DNA from: Streptomyces albus subsp. albus
GTDB lineage: Bacteria; Actinomycetota; Actinomycetes; Streptomycetales; Streptomycetaceae
Direction: 5' to 3'
DNA: 64,000 bases
Assembly: GCF_000719865.1 (NCBI RefSeq)
Contig: NZ_JOID01000001.1
Span: 124,001-188,000 of the forward strand
This document shows, piece after piece, positions 16,299-25,196 of the stretch. The stretch's first letter is position 1, and each line of letters begins with the position of its first letter. The notes under the pieces are model-generated. The model made no database searches and was not told the origin of the DNA. It saw only the letters and a program-made list of their open reading frames with translations. A program made the translations under genes and the position numbers.

Positions 16299-19235
16299 AT
16301 GCCGGGGACCGCTGAAGGCGACAGACTCCCGCCCATGAAGAACGAGCCACCGCCCGCGCCCGCTCCCGAAGGGGACGCGGAAGCCGAACTGCGGGAGATC
16401 GACCGCGCACTGGCCCGGATCGACGCCGAGCGTGCCCGGCTGCTCGCGCGCAGGTCCGAGCTGGTCGCACAGCTGTGGGGACGGCGCTCGCGCGCGTCGG
16501 CCGCGAGCGGCGGGCCCGGGAGTACGCTCCCGCGCCCGGTGGACCGGCGGGAGGCGGGCGCACCGACGGTGCGGAACGTGCTGCTGACCCTCGGCGGGAT
16601 TCTCCTGGCCGTCGCCGTGATCGCCTTCACCGTCCTCAGCTGGGGCCGGATGGGCATCGGCGGCCGTGCCGCGGTGCTCGGCGTGCTGACCGTCTGCGCG
16701 CTCGCGGTGCCCGTGCCGCTGCTGCGGCGGAGGCTGGGGGCCACGGCGGAGGTGATCGCCTGCCTGGGGCTGCTCCTGCTGGTACTGGACGCCTACGCCC
16801 TGCACCGGGTGGCCCTCCCGGGCGTCGACGGCACGGCGTACGCGGCCATCGTGAGCGCGGTGCTGGCCGTGGTGTGGGCCGGGTACAGCCGGCTGTTGTC
16901 CCAGCTTGTGTCGCCGCCCGGGGCGGGGAACTCCTCCCCGGCGAGCAGTGGCGCGGTGAGCGTTTCGACCGGCGGTGCTCCGGGCGGTGGTGTCCCGGGC
17001 CGCGCCCTTCCGGACGGCGGCGGCAGGGTGCCGCGGCTGATCCCCGCCCTGGCCGTACTGCCGGCCCAACTGCCGCTGCTGCTCTGGTCCATCGCGGTGG
17101 AGGCGGACGCCTTCGGCTCCGGCGCCGCGCTGCTGGCCACGGCCGCGCTCGACGCCGTGATCGCCCTGCGCTTCGCACAGCCCGCGATACGTCGCACGGC
17201 GGCGGTCCTGGGAACGCTCGCGGGCGCCGCCGGTCTCATACCGGCGGTGTGGATGTCGGTGACCGCGTGGGACGTCGCGGAGGCGGCACGGGGAGCCCTC
17301 CTGTTGTGCGGCGCGGCCGTGGTCCTGTGGTCCGTCGCGCCCCGCCTCCCGGCATCCGGCGCGACCGCCACCCCGCCCGGGACGGCTACGGACGCCCGGC
17401 CGGTTACGGGAACGGGCCCGGGGGCGGCTCCGGGCACCGTCCCGTCATCCACGCCGAGCCGCAGCCCCGCGCCCGGCACGGCCAACGCCACCCCTGGGAC
17501 AGCCAAGGGCGCCGGGCCGGTTACGGGAACGGCATCGGGCCCGGTGGCGGGCCGCAGCCCCGCGCTGGTCTCCCTCGCCCTCCGGTCACACCGCGGACCA
17601 CGGGCCATTCTTCTGTCCCCGGCCGTTCCCGACGCGGTCGCCGGGCTGGCCGTCGTCACGGCGGCCGGGGGCCTGCTGCGCGTGGCTCTGCCCGCAGGGT
17701 TCGCTGTGGCGGGCTATCTGCTGTGCGCCGTGCTGCTGCCGTACGCCGTGAGCGCGGTCGGGCACCGCGCGCCGGAGCGCGCGGTGGAGCGCGGTACGGC
17801 CGTGGCCGCGGGCGTCGTTCACGCGCTCGCCCTGCTGTGGGTCCTGCCGGACACGGCCTCCGCCCTGCTGGGGCCGCTCGGCTGGGTGGACGCGGTGTGG
17901 GAGGGCGCTCCGCGCGGGGCGCGCGCCGCCGTGGCACCCGGCGTGCTCTGGTCGGGCGGTGCCGTCGTGCCGGTCGTCCTGGCGATGCTGGCCGTCTCCG
18001 TGTGCGCGGCGTCCCGGCTTCGCGCCGGGCGGCCCGGGACGGCGGCGGACGCGGGGGCGGCGACGGCCCCGGCCTCCGTCCCCGGAACAGCTACAGCCAC
18101 GTGGCCCGGACACGGGGCCGCCTCGGCGGGCGCCCTCGTCCTCGCCGCCGCCGCGGCGGCGGTGCTGCCGGTGACCCTCGATCTCCTGTACCCGGTTGCG
18201 GTCCTGCTGCTCACCGCGCAGGCGGCCGTGCTGCTGGTGGCGGCCGGGACCTCGGGGCCCGTGGTGGTCTCGCGCACGGCGCTCGCCTGCGCCGTGGCGG
18301 TGGCGGGTACGGCCGCGGCCTGGAGCCTGGCCGAACGGCCGGTGACACAAGGGGCGTTGGCAGCACTGGTCGTGGCGTTCACGGTAGCCGCCGTGACATC
18401 CCCGGCCGACGACCGCGTGCGGCAGCCCGTGACGGCGTGCGCGGCGGTCGCAAGCGCCGTCGGGCTGGTGGTGGCGCTGTGCGCGGGCGCCGGCTTCCCG
18501 GCGCACCACACGGCTTTCGCCGTCCTCGCCGCGGCGGCGGCCGTGGAGCTGCTGGCGGCCCGGTTGCGGAAGCGCCCGGTCGGGCTGCCGCTGGAGGTGA
18601 CGGGTGCGGTCACGGGGCTGCTCGCGGTAGGCCTCGCGATCGCAGGGCCGGCGGCCGTCCTCGCTGCCGTGCTGGCTCTGGCCGGTGTGGTGGCCGCGGG
18701 CTGCGCGCTCCGCGCCGACCGCCACCGCACCGCCGGTTACGCGGCCACGGCGCTGTTCGTCCTGGCCACGTGGGTGCGGCTCGGCTCGGCCGGGGTGGAG
18801 GCTCCGGAGGCGTACACCCTTCCGGTGACCGTCCCGGCCCTGGTGGTCGGGCTGCTGCGGCGCCGCGCGGACGCGACGGCCTTGTCGTGGGTGGCGTACG
18901 GCCCCGGGCTGTCCGTGACGTTGCTCCCGAGCCTGGCGGCGGTGTGGGCGGACAGCGGCTGGACGCGTCCGCTGCTGCTGGGCCTGGCGGCGCTGGGCCT
19001 GACCCTGCTCGGCGCTCGCGCCCGGCTCCAGGCGCCGCTGCTGCTGGGCGGCGGGGTGCTGGCCCTCGTCGCCCTGCACGAACTCGCCCCGTACCTCGTG
19101 CAGATGGCGGACGCGCTGCCGCGCTGGGTCCCGCCCGCGCTGGCCGGACTCCTGCTGCTCGGCGCCGGCGCCACGTACGAACAGCGGCTGCGCGACGCCC
19201 GCAGACTCCGCGAGCTGCTGGGCCGCATGCGCTGA
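16299..19235 (+). CDS. very large polytopic membrane protein (SCO7613-type C-terminal domain family)
   Basis: 978 aa. Residues 25-60 form a charged heptad-like helix (EAELREIDRALARIDAERARLL). After that the protein is almost entirely hydrophobic, with more than 20 likely membrane segments, the first at about 90-110 (VLLTLGGILLAVAVIAFTVL). A soluble low-complexity insert at about 360-430 is rich in Thr, Gly and Pro. The arrangement resembles streptomycete proteins annotated as SCO7613 C-terminal domain membrane proteins. Transport or signalling roles are not known. The ATG at 16299 has TAGGGGTA upstream; ATG 16335 is an alternative start. Confidence 0.7.
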   Translation: MPGTAEGDRLPPMKNEPPPAPAPEGDAEAELREIDRALARIDAERARLLARRSELVAQLWGRRSRASAASGGPGSTLPRPVDRREAGAPTVRNVLLTLGGILLAVAVIAFTVLSWGRMGIGGRAAVLGVLTVCALAVPVPLLRRRLGATAEVIACLGLLLLVLDAYALHRVALPGVDGTAYAAIVSAVLAVVWAGYSRLLSQLVSPPGAGNSSPASSGAVSVSTGGAPGGGVPGRALPDGGGRVPRLIPALAVLPAQLPLLLWSIAVEADAFGSGAALLATAALDAVIALRFAQPAIRRTAAVLGTLAGAAGLIPAVWMSVTAWDVAEAARGALLLCGAAVVLWSVAPRLPASGATATPPGTATDARPVTGTGPGAAPGTVPSSTPSRSPAPGTANATPGTAKGAGPVTGTASGPVAGRSPALVSLALRSHRGPRAILLSPAVPDAVAGLAVVTAAGGLLRVALPAGFAVAGYLLCAVLLPYAVSAVGHRAPERAVERGTAVAAGVVHALALLWVLPDTASALLGPLGWVDAVWEGAPRGARAAVAPGVLWSGGAVVPVVLAMLAVSVCAASRLRAGRPGTAADAGAATAPASVPGTATATWPGHGAASAGALVLAAAAAAVLPVTLDLLYPVAVLLLTAQAAVLLVAAGTSGPVVVSRTALACAVAVAGTAAAWSLAERPVTQGALAALVVAFTVAAVTSPADDRVRQPVTACAAVASAVGLVVALCAGAGFPAHHTAFAVLAAAAAVELLAARLRKRPVGLPLEVTGAVTGLLAVGLAIAGPAAVLAAVLALAGVVAAGCALRADRHRTAGYAATALFVLATWVRLGSAGVEAPEAYTLPVTVPALVVGLLRRRADATALSWVAYGPGLSVTLLPSLAAVWADSGWTRPLLLGLAALGLTLLGARARLQAPLLLGGGVLALVALHELAPYLVQMADALPRWVPPALAGLLLLGAGATYEQRLRDARRLRELLGRMR

Positions 19236-19452
19236 ACGGGCGTGCGGCGCGGGGCACTTCCCGGCGGCGGGGACCGTACCGGGCGTGGAGGGAGCGCGCG
19301 GGCCGGGAGGGGGGCGGCCGGGCGGCCCGTCACCCGACCGGTGGATTGTCACGGTCAACTCCCGGAAGACCCGCGCGCCGTGCGCGATGACGTCACTACG
19401 TTGAGTGGAATCACCCAGCTCAACACGTGCAACGCATCGGGGGCACCGCACC

Positions 19453-20301
19453 GTGACGACCGACCACCTCGGGAACGCCGAGAACCTCGACCCCTACAGC
19501 TCACCCAAGACCTTCTTCGGGGCCGAGCTGCGCCGCCTGCGCGAGGCCGCCGGCCTCACCCAGTACCAGCTCGGCGAGCGGGTCTTCTGCTCGCGCGACT
19601 ACATCAGCCGCTTCGAGTCGGCGTCCCGCCGCCCCCAGCCGGAGGTGTCCAGGCTCCTGGACGAAGTCCTGGGCAGCGGCGAACACTTGCAGCGCCTCTG
19701 CCGACTCGCCCGGCTCTCGAAACACCCGGACTACTTCGCGGACGCGGCGGACCTGGAGAAGCATGCCGCCACGATCAGCGAGTACGCGCCAATGCTGGTA
19801 CCCGGGTTGCTGCAGACGGAGGCGTACGCGCGCGGGCTGACGCGGGCAACGCTTCCTTACGCCGCCATCGAGGAGGTGGAAACCCATGTGGCCGCCCGTA
19901 TGGAGCGAGGTGGCCGGCTGGACGACCCCGGAGCACCCGAGTTGTGGGCAGTCCTTCACGAAGCCGCACTCCGTGTTCCCGTCGACGGCCCAGAGGTCAT
20001 GCGTGAGCAACTCGATCGACTGGTGACCTTGGGGCATGACCACAGCCGCGTCGTCGTGCAGGTGGTCCCCTACTCGGCCGGGCCGCACCCGCTGATGTAC
20101 GGCACGACGCTGCTGATGACGTTCAACGATGCTCCTCCCGTGGCCTACACGGAAGGCGCGCACACGGGCCAGCTCATCGACGATCCAGCTCTGGTCGCCA
20201 AGTTCGACAGGTCATACGATCACGTGAGGGCCGCAGCACTGCCCCCGAGGGCGTCCCTGGCTTTGATCGAATCGGTAGCGAAGGACTACACATCACCATG
20301 A
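19453..20301 (+). CDS. XRE-family regulator with DUF5753 domain
   Basis: 282 aa. The N-terminal helix-turn-helix runs at about 20-75 (ELRRLREAAGLTQYQLGERV, then CSRDYISRFESA). The C-terminal DUF5753 region contains the typical VPGLLQTEAYARGL. The GTG at 19453 follows GGGGG. The stop overlaps the DUF397 gene (ATGA at 20298-20301). Streptomycetes hold many such pairs, including the developmental regulators around WhiJ, and the partner modulates the regulator. What this copy controls is unknown. Confidence 0.9.
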   Translation: MTTDHLGNAENLDPYSSPKTFFGAELRRLREAAGLTQYQLGERVFCSRDYISRFESASRRPQPEVSRLLDEVLGSGEHLQRLCRLARLSKHPDYFADAADLEKHAATISEYAPMLVPGLLQTEAYARGLTRATLPYAAIEEVETHVAARMERGGRLDDPGAPELWAVLHEAALRVPVDGPEVMREQLDRLVTLGHDHSRVVVQVVPYSAGPHPLMYGTTLLMTFNDAPPVAYTEGAHTGQLIDDPALVAKFDRSYDHVRAAALPPRASLALIESVAKDYTSP

Positions 20302-20513
20302 GCACCGACCACGACCTGAGCACCGCTGTCTGGCGCAAGTCGTCCTACAGCAACGGCGAAGGAGGTGCGTGCGTCGAGGTCGCCGACAACATCCCCGGCG
20401 CGGTCCCCGTCCGGGACAGCAAGCTCCCGGACGGCCCCTCCTTCACCATCCCCGTGGACGGCTGGGCCCTATTCGTGACGGCGGTGAGAAACGGAACTTT
20501 CCCGTTGCGCTGA
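20298..20513 (+). CDS. DUF397 small protein
   Basis: 71-aa DUF397 protein, partner of the upstream XRE regulator. Typical signatures are WRKSSYSNGEGGACVEVAD, the VRDSKLPDGP turn and the closing WALFVTAVRNG. Coupled to the regulator by a 4-bp overlap. DUF397 proteins probably bind or antagonise their paired XRE protein; that is family inference. Nothing unusual in length. Confidence 0.93.
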   Translation: MSTDHDLSTAVWRKSSYSNGEGGACVEVADNIPGAVPVRDSKLPDGPSFTIPVDGWALFVTAVRNGTFPLR

Positions 20514-20603
20514 AGGCCCCGCCCCCACAGCACGCCGCGTCGCACCACCGCGGGCACGCCACCGCCTCGTAAGCCCTGAAGGTCAGGCAGGGGTATGCCG
20601 TTG

Positions 20604-21116
20604 TCACAACTGCTGCTGTTTGACACCCGGCGGGAGGAGGCAGGGAGTCCTGACGATAAGGGTGAGCAGGTCATCAGAAACGTCACCAGCCGAGACGAAA
20701 TGGCGCTGTTTCGGATGTTTGGCGTCAACGAGGTTTGCAGGTCTAACTTTTGGGTCGGACCTGTAGCCGACGATCTCAAACCCTTCCTCTTCAAGCTTGT
20801 CCCTCACTGCACGGATGGCGTCGGCGTGCCGCTCTTTCGACAGCTTCGCACGAATGTGATAGCTGAGGTTGAAACGGCCGTCGTCAGCGATTTCATTATT
20901 TTTGCCGATACACTTTGAGAAGTTCGCCGTGTGCGACTTGGGAACGATTTCAGCTTTGGCTGTGCGCGCCATGGACTCCGTCCAATGCTTCGCCCATTTT
21001 TCAGCCTTCTCCTTGCTCATCCTGGGCAGCGGATCGTTGATCGAATCCTCGGACATGCAAGCTCCCAATAGAAGAACACTGGCCAGGACCAGGGAAATTT
21101 TGCCGAATATGCGCAT
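20604..21116 (-). CDS. small putative lipoprotein
   Basis: 170 aa. The N-terminal signal MRIFGKISLVLASVLLLGAC ends in a good lipobox (LLGAC), so Cys20 should be lipidated and the protein held on the outer face of the membrane. The mature part is charged and contains KCIGKNNEIADDGRF and a C-terminal VRTPC. Two further cysteines could pair. Base composition is clearly less GC-rich than its neighbours, which suggests recent acquisition. It lies 21 bp after the DUF1023 gene on the same strand, probably the same operon. Function not recognised. Confidence 0.8.
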   Translation of the reverse strand: MRIFGKISLVLASVLLLGACMSEDSINDPLPRMSKEKAEKWAKHWTESMARTAKAEIVPKSHTANFSKCIGKNNEIADDGRFNLSYHIRAKLSKERHADAIRAVRDKLEEEGFEIVGYRSDPKVRPANLVDAKHPKQRHFVSAGDVSDDLLTLIVRTPCLLPPGVKQQQL

Positions 21117-21137
21117 CGGCCCACGACCTCCTTCAAG

Positions 21138-22430
21138 TCAGCGGTTCGCGTTGTTGTCGGGCGTGAGACCGGCGATAATTCTCCCTTGATTCTCCAGGCT
21201 TTGACTGCCGTCGTCCCAGTAACCGCTGTGTCCCTTTGTGTCGACGAACATGCGCTGCGCACCGAAATCGGCACTCTTGGGATCCTCACCGAGTGTGGCA
21301 CCCGATGCGACGTTGGCCACCAGGTCGTCCTCTGCGGCCCCCACCCACAATCGTCCGGGATCCACATGCAGCCGATCAGCACGATCGACCGTCAACCCTG
21401 GGCTGCCGAGAACCACCAAATCGTCAGCATCAAGCCCCTGGCCACCAGCGTCGGCTGCTCCTGTCGTAGTGGATCCATAACTGTGGGCGAGAACCGTCAG
21501 ATGGGAGCGCTCACCTTCGTGAGCGGCGCGGAGACCGTGCGTGAAGTCGCGGAGATCTTCCGCCCCATCCTGCGCTCTTCCCTGGGTGGCAATAGCCGGG
21601 TTGAGCTCAAAATCCGGGAACTGGAATTTCGCCTCTGGGGCGTCATAGTCCAGCCAGCTGATCACGGCGACCTCGCGGCCCCGTCCGGGAAGCCACTCCG
21701 AGGCCGCATCCTGCAGTTTTCCCGCTCTCTCGATCTGACTGGACACGTTATCCAGTTGGTTGCTCGTCCCCGGGACCTGGACGGCCGTGTGCTGGGCGGT
21801 GTCCGGATTTCCGACGGCGACGGCCGCTCGGCCGTCTTTCTCCGTGCTGAACTGGAGCAGATACAGTCGTTTGTGGGCAGGAACCGTGTCCGTCTGGTCC
21901 AAGCGTTCCTTGAGCGCGTTCAGGGAGCGGTAGTTGTACCTGTCGCTGAACCCGAGATCGCCTTCCCGGAGCGCGTAGTCGTTGAGGCGCATGTCCAGCA
22001 CCGTGCGGTTCGCCTGGTCCCGGGCCGTCGCGGGCAGGCCGTCCAGCGTGCCGATCCGGTCGGGATAGGCGGCCAGGTAAAGGCCCTGCTCCTCTTCGCC
22101 CAGCCCGGACCACCACGCGGCCGTGCGCTGCGGATCCTTCCCGTCGGGCAGGTCGTTCTTGTCGAGCCCGGCGAACTCGGCAACCCGGGCCGCGTCTTCC
22201 TGGGCGTGGGCGGCGCCGTACATCTTGTCGAGATCGAAGGGGTCGAGCGCCCGTAGGATCTCGCCGGCCTCGTAGGACGCAGAGGAGGCTGCGAACAAGG
22301 CCGCCTCGATCGCGGCGCGGTAGCCGCCAAGTCCGGCGTTGGCCCGTTCCTGCACGCCCGCGTACTCCGGGTCGTTGTGGTACTTGGGATCCACGGCCTG
22401 CCTGGCCTCCACCCAGCCGTCCTCCGACAC
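21138..22430 (-). CDS. DUF1023 alpha/beta hydrolase (downstream part, possible separate product)
   Basis: 430 aa if started at GTG 22430. The N-terminal 150 residues are helical. The alpha/beta hydrolase core follows, with a strand VAVISWLDYDAPE, the nucleophile in VLAHSYGSTTTG, a glycine-acid turn in VLGSPG, and a late His in DTKGHSGYWDDGS. DUF1023 hydrolases are often encoded after WXG100-like proteins in actinomycetes, as here, and may act at the cell surface or as secreted effectors; the substrate is unknown. Followed after 21 bp by a lipoprotein gene. Confidence 0.75.
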   Translation of the reverse strand: MSEDGWVEARQAVDPKYHNDPEYAGVQERANAGLGGYRAAIEAALFAASSASYEAGEILRALDPFDLDKMYGAAHAQEDAARVAEFAGLDKNDLPDGKDPQRTAAWWSGLGEEEQGLYLAAYPDRIGTLDGLPATARDQANRTVLDMRLNDYALREGDLGFSDRYNYRSLNALKERLDQTDTVPAHKRLYLLQFSTEKDGRAAVAVGNPDTAQHTAVQVPGTSNQLDNVSSQIERAGKLQDAASEWLPGRGREVAVISWLDYDAPEAKFQFPDFELNPAIATQGRAQDGAEDLRDFTHGLRAAHEGERSHLTVLAHSYGSTTTGAADAGGQGLDADDLVVLGSPGLTVDRADRLHVDPGRLWVGAAEDDLVANVASGATLGEDPKSADFGAQRMFVDTKGHSGYWDDGSQSLENQGRIIAGLTPDNNANR

Positions 22431-22487
22431 ATGGTGGCCCGCGTCCTCGGCCTCCGCGACCGCACGACGCAGTTTCCGCTGGGCGGT

Positions 22488-22760
22488 CTACATCTTGGTG
22501 CTCAGAGTGTCCAGAGTCGCGGCGATCAAGCCGGCGTTGAGCCGGGCGGTACCGAGCTTGCTCTCGGTGGCCTCCATCGCGGCGAAACCATAGTGGGCGC
22601 TGACACCGGTCCAGCCGGCCGCGTGCAGAGGGCCGGTCACCCGCCTGCCGCTTCCGGTTTGGGTATCCCCGAGCGCCTCAGCGAGTTTCTTCCAGGAGGT
22701 CGCGGCGCTCTCCAGATCGGAGAAATCCTGGCGGAGAAGGCGTGCGTAATGCTCCAACAC
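22488..22760 (-). CDS. helical N-terminal fragment upstream of the amber codon
   Basis: 90 residues ending at the TAG at 22488. Predicted mostly helical, with DFSDLESAATSWKKLAEALGD and a central HAAGWTGVSAHYGF that resembles the W-x-G turn of WXG100-type proteins. It can be either a truncated N-terminal domain of the hydrolase or a small stand-alone partner. It starts 7 bp after the stop of the 99-aa gene upstream. No independent function can be assigned. Confidence 0.55.
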   Translation of the reverse strand: MLEHYARLLRQDFSDLESAATSWKKLAEALGDTQTGSGRRVTGPLHAAGWTGVSAHYGFAAMEATESKLGTARLNAGLIAATLDTLSTKM

Positions 22761-22767
22761 GGAGTCT

Positions 22768-23067
22768 TCACCAGCCCCTGAAGCAGGCCGCTACTTCCTG
22801 CTCCTGGATGTCATTGCCTGCGACGAGGAGTCGCATGCCCTCCGCATGAGATGCCAGCTTTTCACGTAACGCCCCCAGGGCCTCCCCCCACCCTTCGCCG
22901 GTCTCCCGCAGCGAGGGCCCAACCGACCAGTCACGGAAGGCCGCCGCCGCATCGGCCAGGTCCGTGACCGCTTTGTCCAGGGGCGGTCCGAGGTCCTCCA
23001 CCAAGGTGTCCGCGGCTCCGGCTGAAGCCAGTAACTCTTTCCGGGAGATGTTGAGATCCCAGGCCAC
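22768..23067 (-). CDS. WXG100/ESX-like small helical protein
   Basis: 99 aa, MAWDLNISRKELLASAGAA opening, then two long helices around a turn that includes RETGEGWGEALGALREKLASH. Length near 100 and the helix-turn-helix pattern with a WGE turn suggest the ESAT-6/WXG100 superfamily, but the exact W-x-G is modified. It heads the operon with the DUF1023 gene. Such pairs are common in streptomycetes. Export through an ESX system is inference. The ATG at 23067 has GGGGAGGGTA upstream. Confidence 0.65.
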   Translation of the reverse strand: MAWDLNISRKELLASAGAADTLVEDLGPPLDKAVTDLADAAAAFRDWSVGPSLRETGEGWGEALGALREKLASHAEGMRLLVAGNDIQEQEVAACFRGW

Positions 23068-23202
23068 GCCATACCCTCCCCGTAATCAACTGCTGCCCGA
23101 GCGTAGCCCATACGGGTGTCACTCCCGGGGGTGGCTCGCCCGGCGGGCGGGTCCGCCGGGCGAGGAGAGCGGACCGGTCGCGGTCGTCCGAGGCGCGCAC
23201 GG

Positions 23203-23238
23203 GCGGGCCCGCAGCGGAACCGTCCGCTGCGGGCCCGC
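23203..23238 (-). terminator. strong hairpin downstream of the secreted-protein gene
   Basis: Perfect 16-bp stem: GCGGGCCCGCAGCGGA (23203-23218) with its complement at 23223-23238 and a 4-nt loop ACCG. It lies 54 bp past the stop of the minus-strand secreted protein gene. One of the most stable structures in the window. Confidence 0.88.
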
Positions 23239-23292
23239 TCGTGCGTCAGTGGATCAGCTCATCAACCACTTTCTGTGTGGGGGTGATTCGGG

Positions 23293-24678
23293 TCAGTTCG
23301 GGGCGTGGATGCGGTCGCTGGAGTTGGCCGCGTAGTCGCGCGTGGCGCCCCGGAGGTACATCGTGTCGCCGCTGTTGCCCGAGAAGTACTGCTTGATCGA
23401 GCCGTCGAACGGCGAGGTGGAGACGTTGCGCCCGTACACGTCCGTGTAGACGGTGGTGGGGCCGCTGTTGCTGAGCCTCAGCGTGCCGGGCCGGAACTCG
23501 CGCAGCGTGCCCTTGAACGGGGAGTCCACGGAGTCCCACTGGACCCGCTGGCCGGTCTGCTGGGTGGTCCGGCGGACCTGGTCGCAGTACTGGCCGCGAA
23601 TGTTCTCGTAGCAGAGGTCGACCTGGCGGGCGAGGTTGTTCGGCTTGCTCGAGTCGAAGTACCGGCTGGGGTTGAGGACGTAGAACAGCGGGCCGATGTT
23701 GAAGTTCACCCCGGCGCCCTGCACGGTCACGTCCGAGAACCAGAACTCGTGCAGGTCGTTGGTGTCGAACGGGATGTACGAGTTCGTGATGGGCTCGTAG
23801 TGCGTCTTGCCCTCGCGGATCGCCTGGACGCAGCCGGCGTCGGTGATGAGCCGGCCGAGCGACCGGGTGTCCGACGGCGAGTCACCCGGGACGGCCGGGC
23901 CGACGTTCTTGAAGCCCATGCCGAGGCCGGGGCCGGGGCAGTCCGTGGCGCCGAAGCCGCCCGGGCGGCCGAGCGGGATCAGTGCGGTGTACCGGGCCTC
24001 GAAGGTCTGCCCGTTGCGGGTGCACTTGTTGTTGTAGATCAGCTCGTGCGCGTTGTTGGCGAACGCGTCCGGCGAGTGGGTGCCCTGGTGGAATTTCAGC
24101 AGCACGTCGCAGTTCGCGATCGTGTTGCCCTGGGGCGGGAAGAAGCTCGTCCCGTTGTCGCCCTGGATCACGTTGATGTTGTTGACCGAGAGGACCTTGT
24201 GTCCGACGTGGTCCTCGTGGCGGTGGCTGTTCTCGGGCTTCGACTCGGCCAGCACCTCGCTGGTGTAGCCGAACGTCGGCCAGTCGACCGTGGAGAACAG
24301 CTCGGAACGGCGCGGGTCGTCACCGTGTTCGTGGCCGAACGTGCATCCGCCGGCATCCTTCGCGGGGTGCCAGGTCGGGTAGACCTTGCCGTCGGGCCCG
24401 TACGCCCAGTACCGCGCGTGGATCTCCTTGGAGCACTCACCGCTGCGCGGCGCGTACCCCTTGTCGTTGTCCTCGACGATGAGGTCGTAGGCGCGGCTGG
24501 TGGGTGCGTCGGCGGGCGGGAGTTCCTTGCCCCAGGAGGGGTTGTCCGCGGCTCGCAGGGTGTCCGACGGGCGGGTGTCGGCGGCCTGCGCGGTGAGGGT
24601 GGAGGCCGCAAGGCTCGCGACGGCCGCGAGGGTCGCGGCCGCCCATAATCCGGGCCGCCGGTGCCTTTGGAAGTACAT
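23293..24678 (-). CDS. secreted protein of unknown function, Cys- and His-containing
   Basis: 461 aa. A cleavable signal peptide spans about 1-31 (RHRRPGLWAAATLAAVASLA, then TLTAQA). The mature part has eight cysteines, consistent with four disulfides outside the cell. There are two His-rich stretches, GCTFGHEHGDDP and HRHEDHVGHK, plus aromatic-rich segments such as HEFWFSDVTV. I do not recognise the family; metal binding is a guess from the histidines. The ATG at 24678 is preceded by GGAAGGA. It is expressed divergently from the SMP-30 gene and followed by a strong terminator. Confidence 0.8.
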   Translation of the reverse strand: MYFQRHRRPGLWAAATLAAVASLAASTLTAQAADTRPSDTLRAADNPSWGKELPPADAPTSRAYDLIVEDNDKGYAPRSGECSKEIHARYWAYGPDGKVYPTWHPAKDAGGCTFGHEHGDDPRRSELFSTVDWPTFGYTSEVLAESKPENSHRHEDHVGHKVLSVNNINVIQGDNGTSFFPPQGNTIANCDVLLKFHQGTHSPDAFANNAHELIYNNKCTRNGQTFEARYTALIPLGRPGGFGATDCPGPGLGMGFKNVGPAVPGDSPSDTRSLGRLITDAGCVQAIREGKTHYEPITNSYIPFDTNDLHEFWFSDVTVQGAGVNFNIGPLFYVLNPSRYFDSSKPNNLARQVDLCYENIRGQYCDQVRRTTQQTGQRVQWDSVDSPFKGTLREFRPGTLRLSNSGPTTVYTDVYGRNVSTSPFDGSIKQYFSGNSGDTMYLRGATRDYAANSSDRIHAPN

Positions 24679-25196
24679 GTGGGGGGTCCTTCCAGAGAGG
24701 GAGCGCGCGCAAAGGACAGCCATGGCCCTGGCCGTGCGGCACGGCCGAACGGCATGGCTTGTGCTGTCGGTTGATGCACGCCGGAATACGTGGGGTGGAA
24801 GACGTGCAGGGCCGCGATGTCGCCGAAGTGCCCCCAGGCTTCGATCGGGCCCGAATACGTTGGTCTATATACACCCCTGAAAGTTTTGGCGGCAACCCTT
24901 CTCTGTTCTGCAGCTGACCAAAAATGAACAACCGGACGGGCCGTCCCGACGGCTGCTTTTCCCATGGCTTCGACGGGTGCCCGGTGGGGGCCCGTGGGGG
25001 CGGCACCGAGAGCGGTCGCGCCGCCCGGTCCGGTATCTCGAACATGGCGGAAAGCGTTTGCCCCTGGGTGCCCCGCGGCGTACCGCTGTTCGGACGTCCA
25101 TCTGTGAACGGAACACCGCCGCGGGCCCCGATGAGTTTCCGTGCCAGGGCAGGTCTCCCGTACGAGTCCCCCCTGCGAAGCGAGAGGAGAAGTGTG
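24679..25196. other. divergent regulatory gap (518 nt) between secreted protein and SMP-30 genes
   Basis: No gene is supported. The sequence holds an AATACGT motif twice (around 24784 and 24854), a relatively AT-rich patch at 24860-24920 including TGGTCTATATACACC, and a LacI-type half-palindrome at 25049-25062. These fit regulated divergent promoters for the flanking genes. Confidence 0.5.
25049..25062. promoter_or_regulatory. possible LacI-family operator
   Basis: GGAAAGCGTTTGCC matches the shape of LacI/GalR operators (imperfect palindrome centred on CG, 5 of 7 positions symmetric). It is about 135 bp upstream of the SMP-30 gene. No LacI gene is nearby, so a distant regulator would be needed. 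Confidence 0.35.

Larger units (their letters stand above)
21138..22760 (-). pseudogene. DUF1023 alpha/beta hydrolase gene interrupted by an in-frame TAG
   Basis: A single reading frame runs from ATG 22760 to 21138 but carries one TAG at 22488-22490. The upstream 90 codons (MLEHYARLLRQDFSDLES... ending LDTLSTKM) form a WXG-like helical region. The downstream part resumes at once with TAQRKLRRAVAEAEDAGHHV and continues through the hydrolase with the nucleophile elbow LAHSYGST. Homologues as I recall are continuous across such a junction, so the amber codon probably replaced a Tyr or Gln codon. Alternatively the downstream part (430 aa) is translated from GTG 22430, which has GAGGA upstream. 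See the separate entries. Confidence 0.6.
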
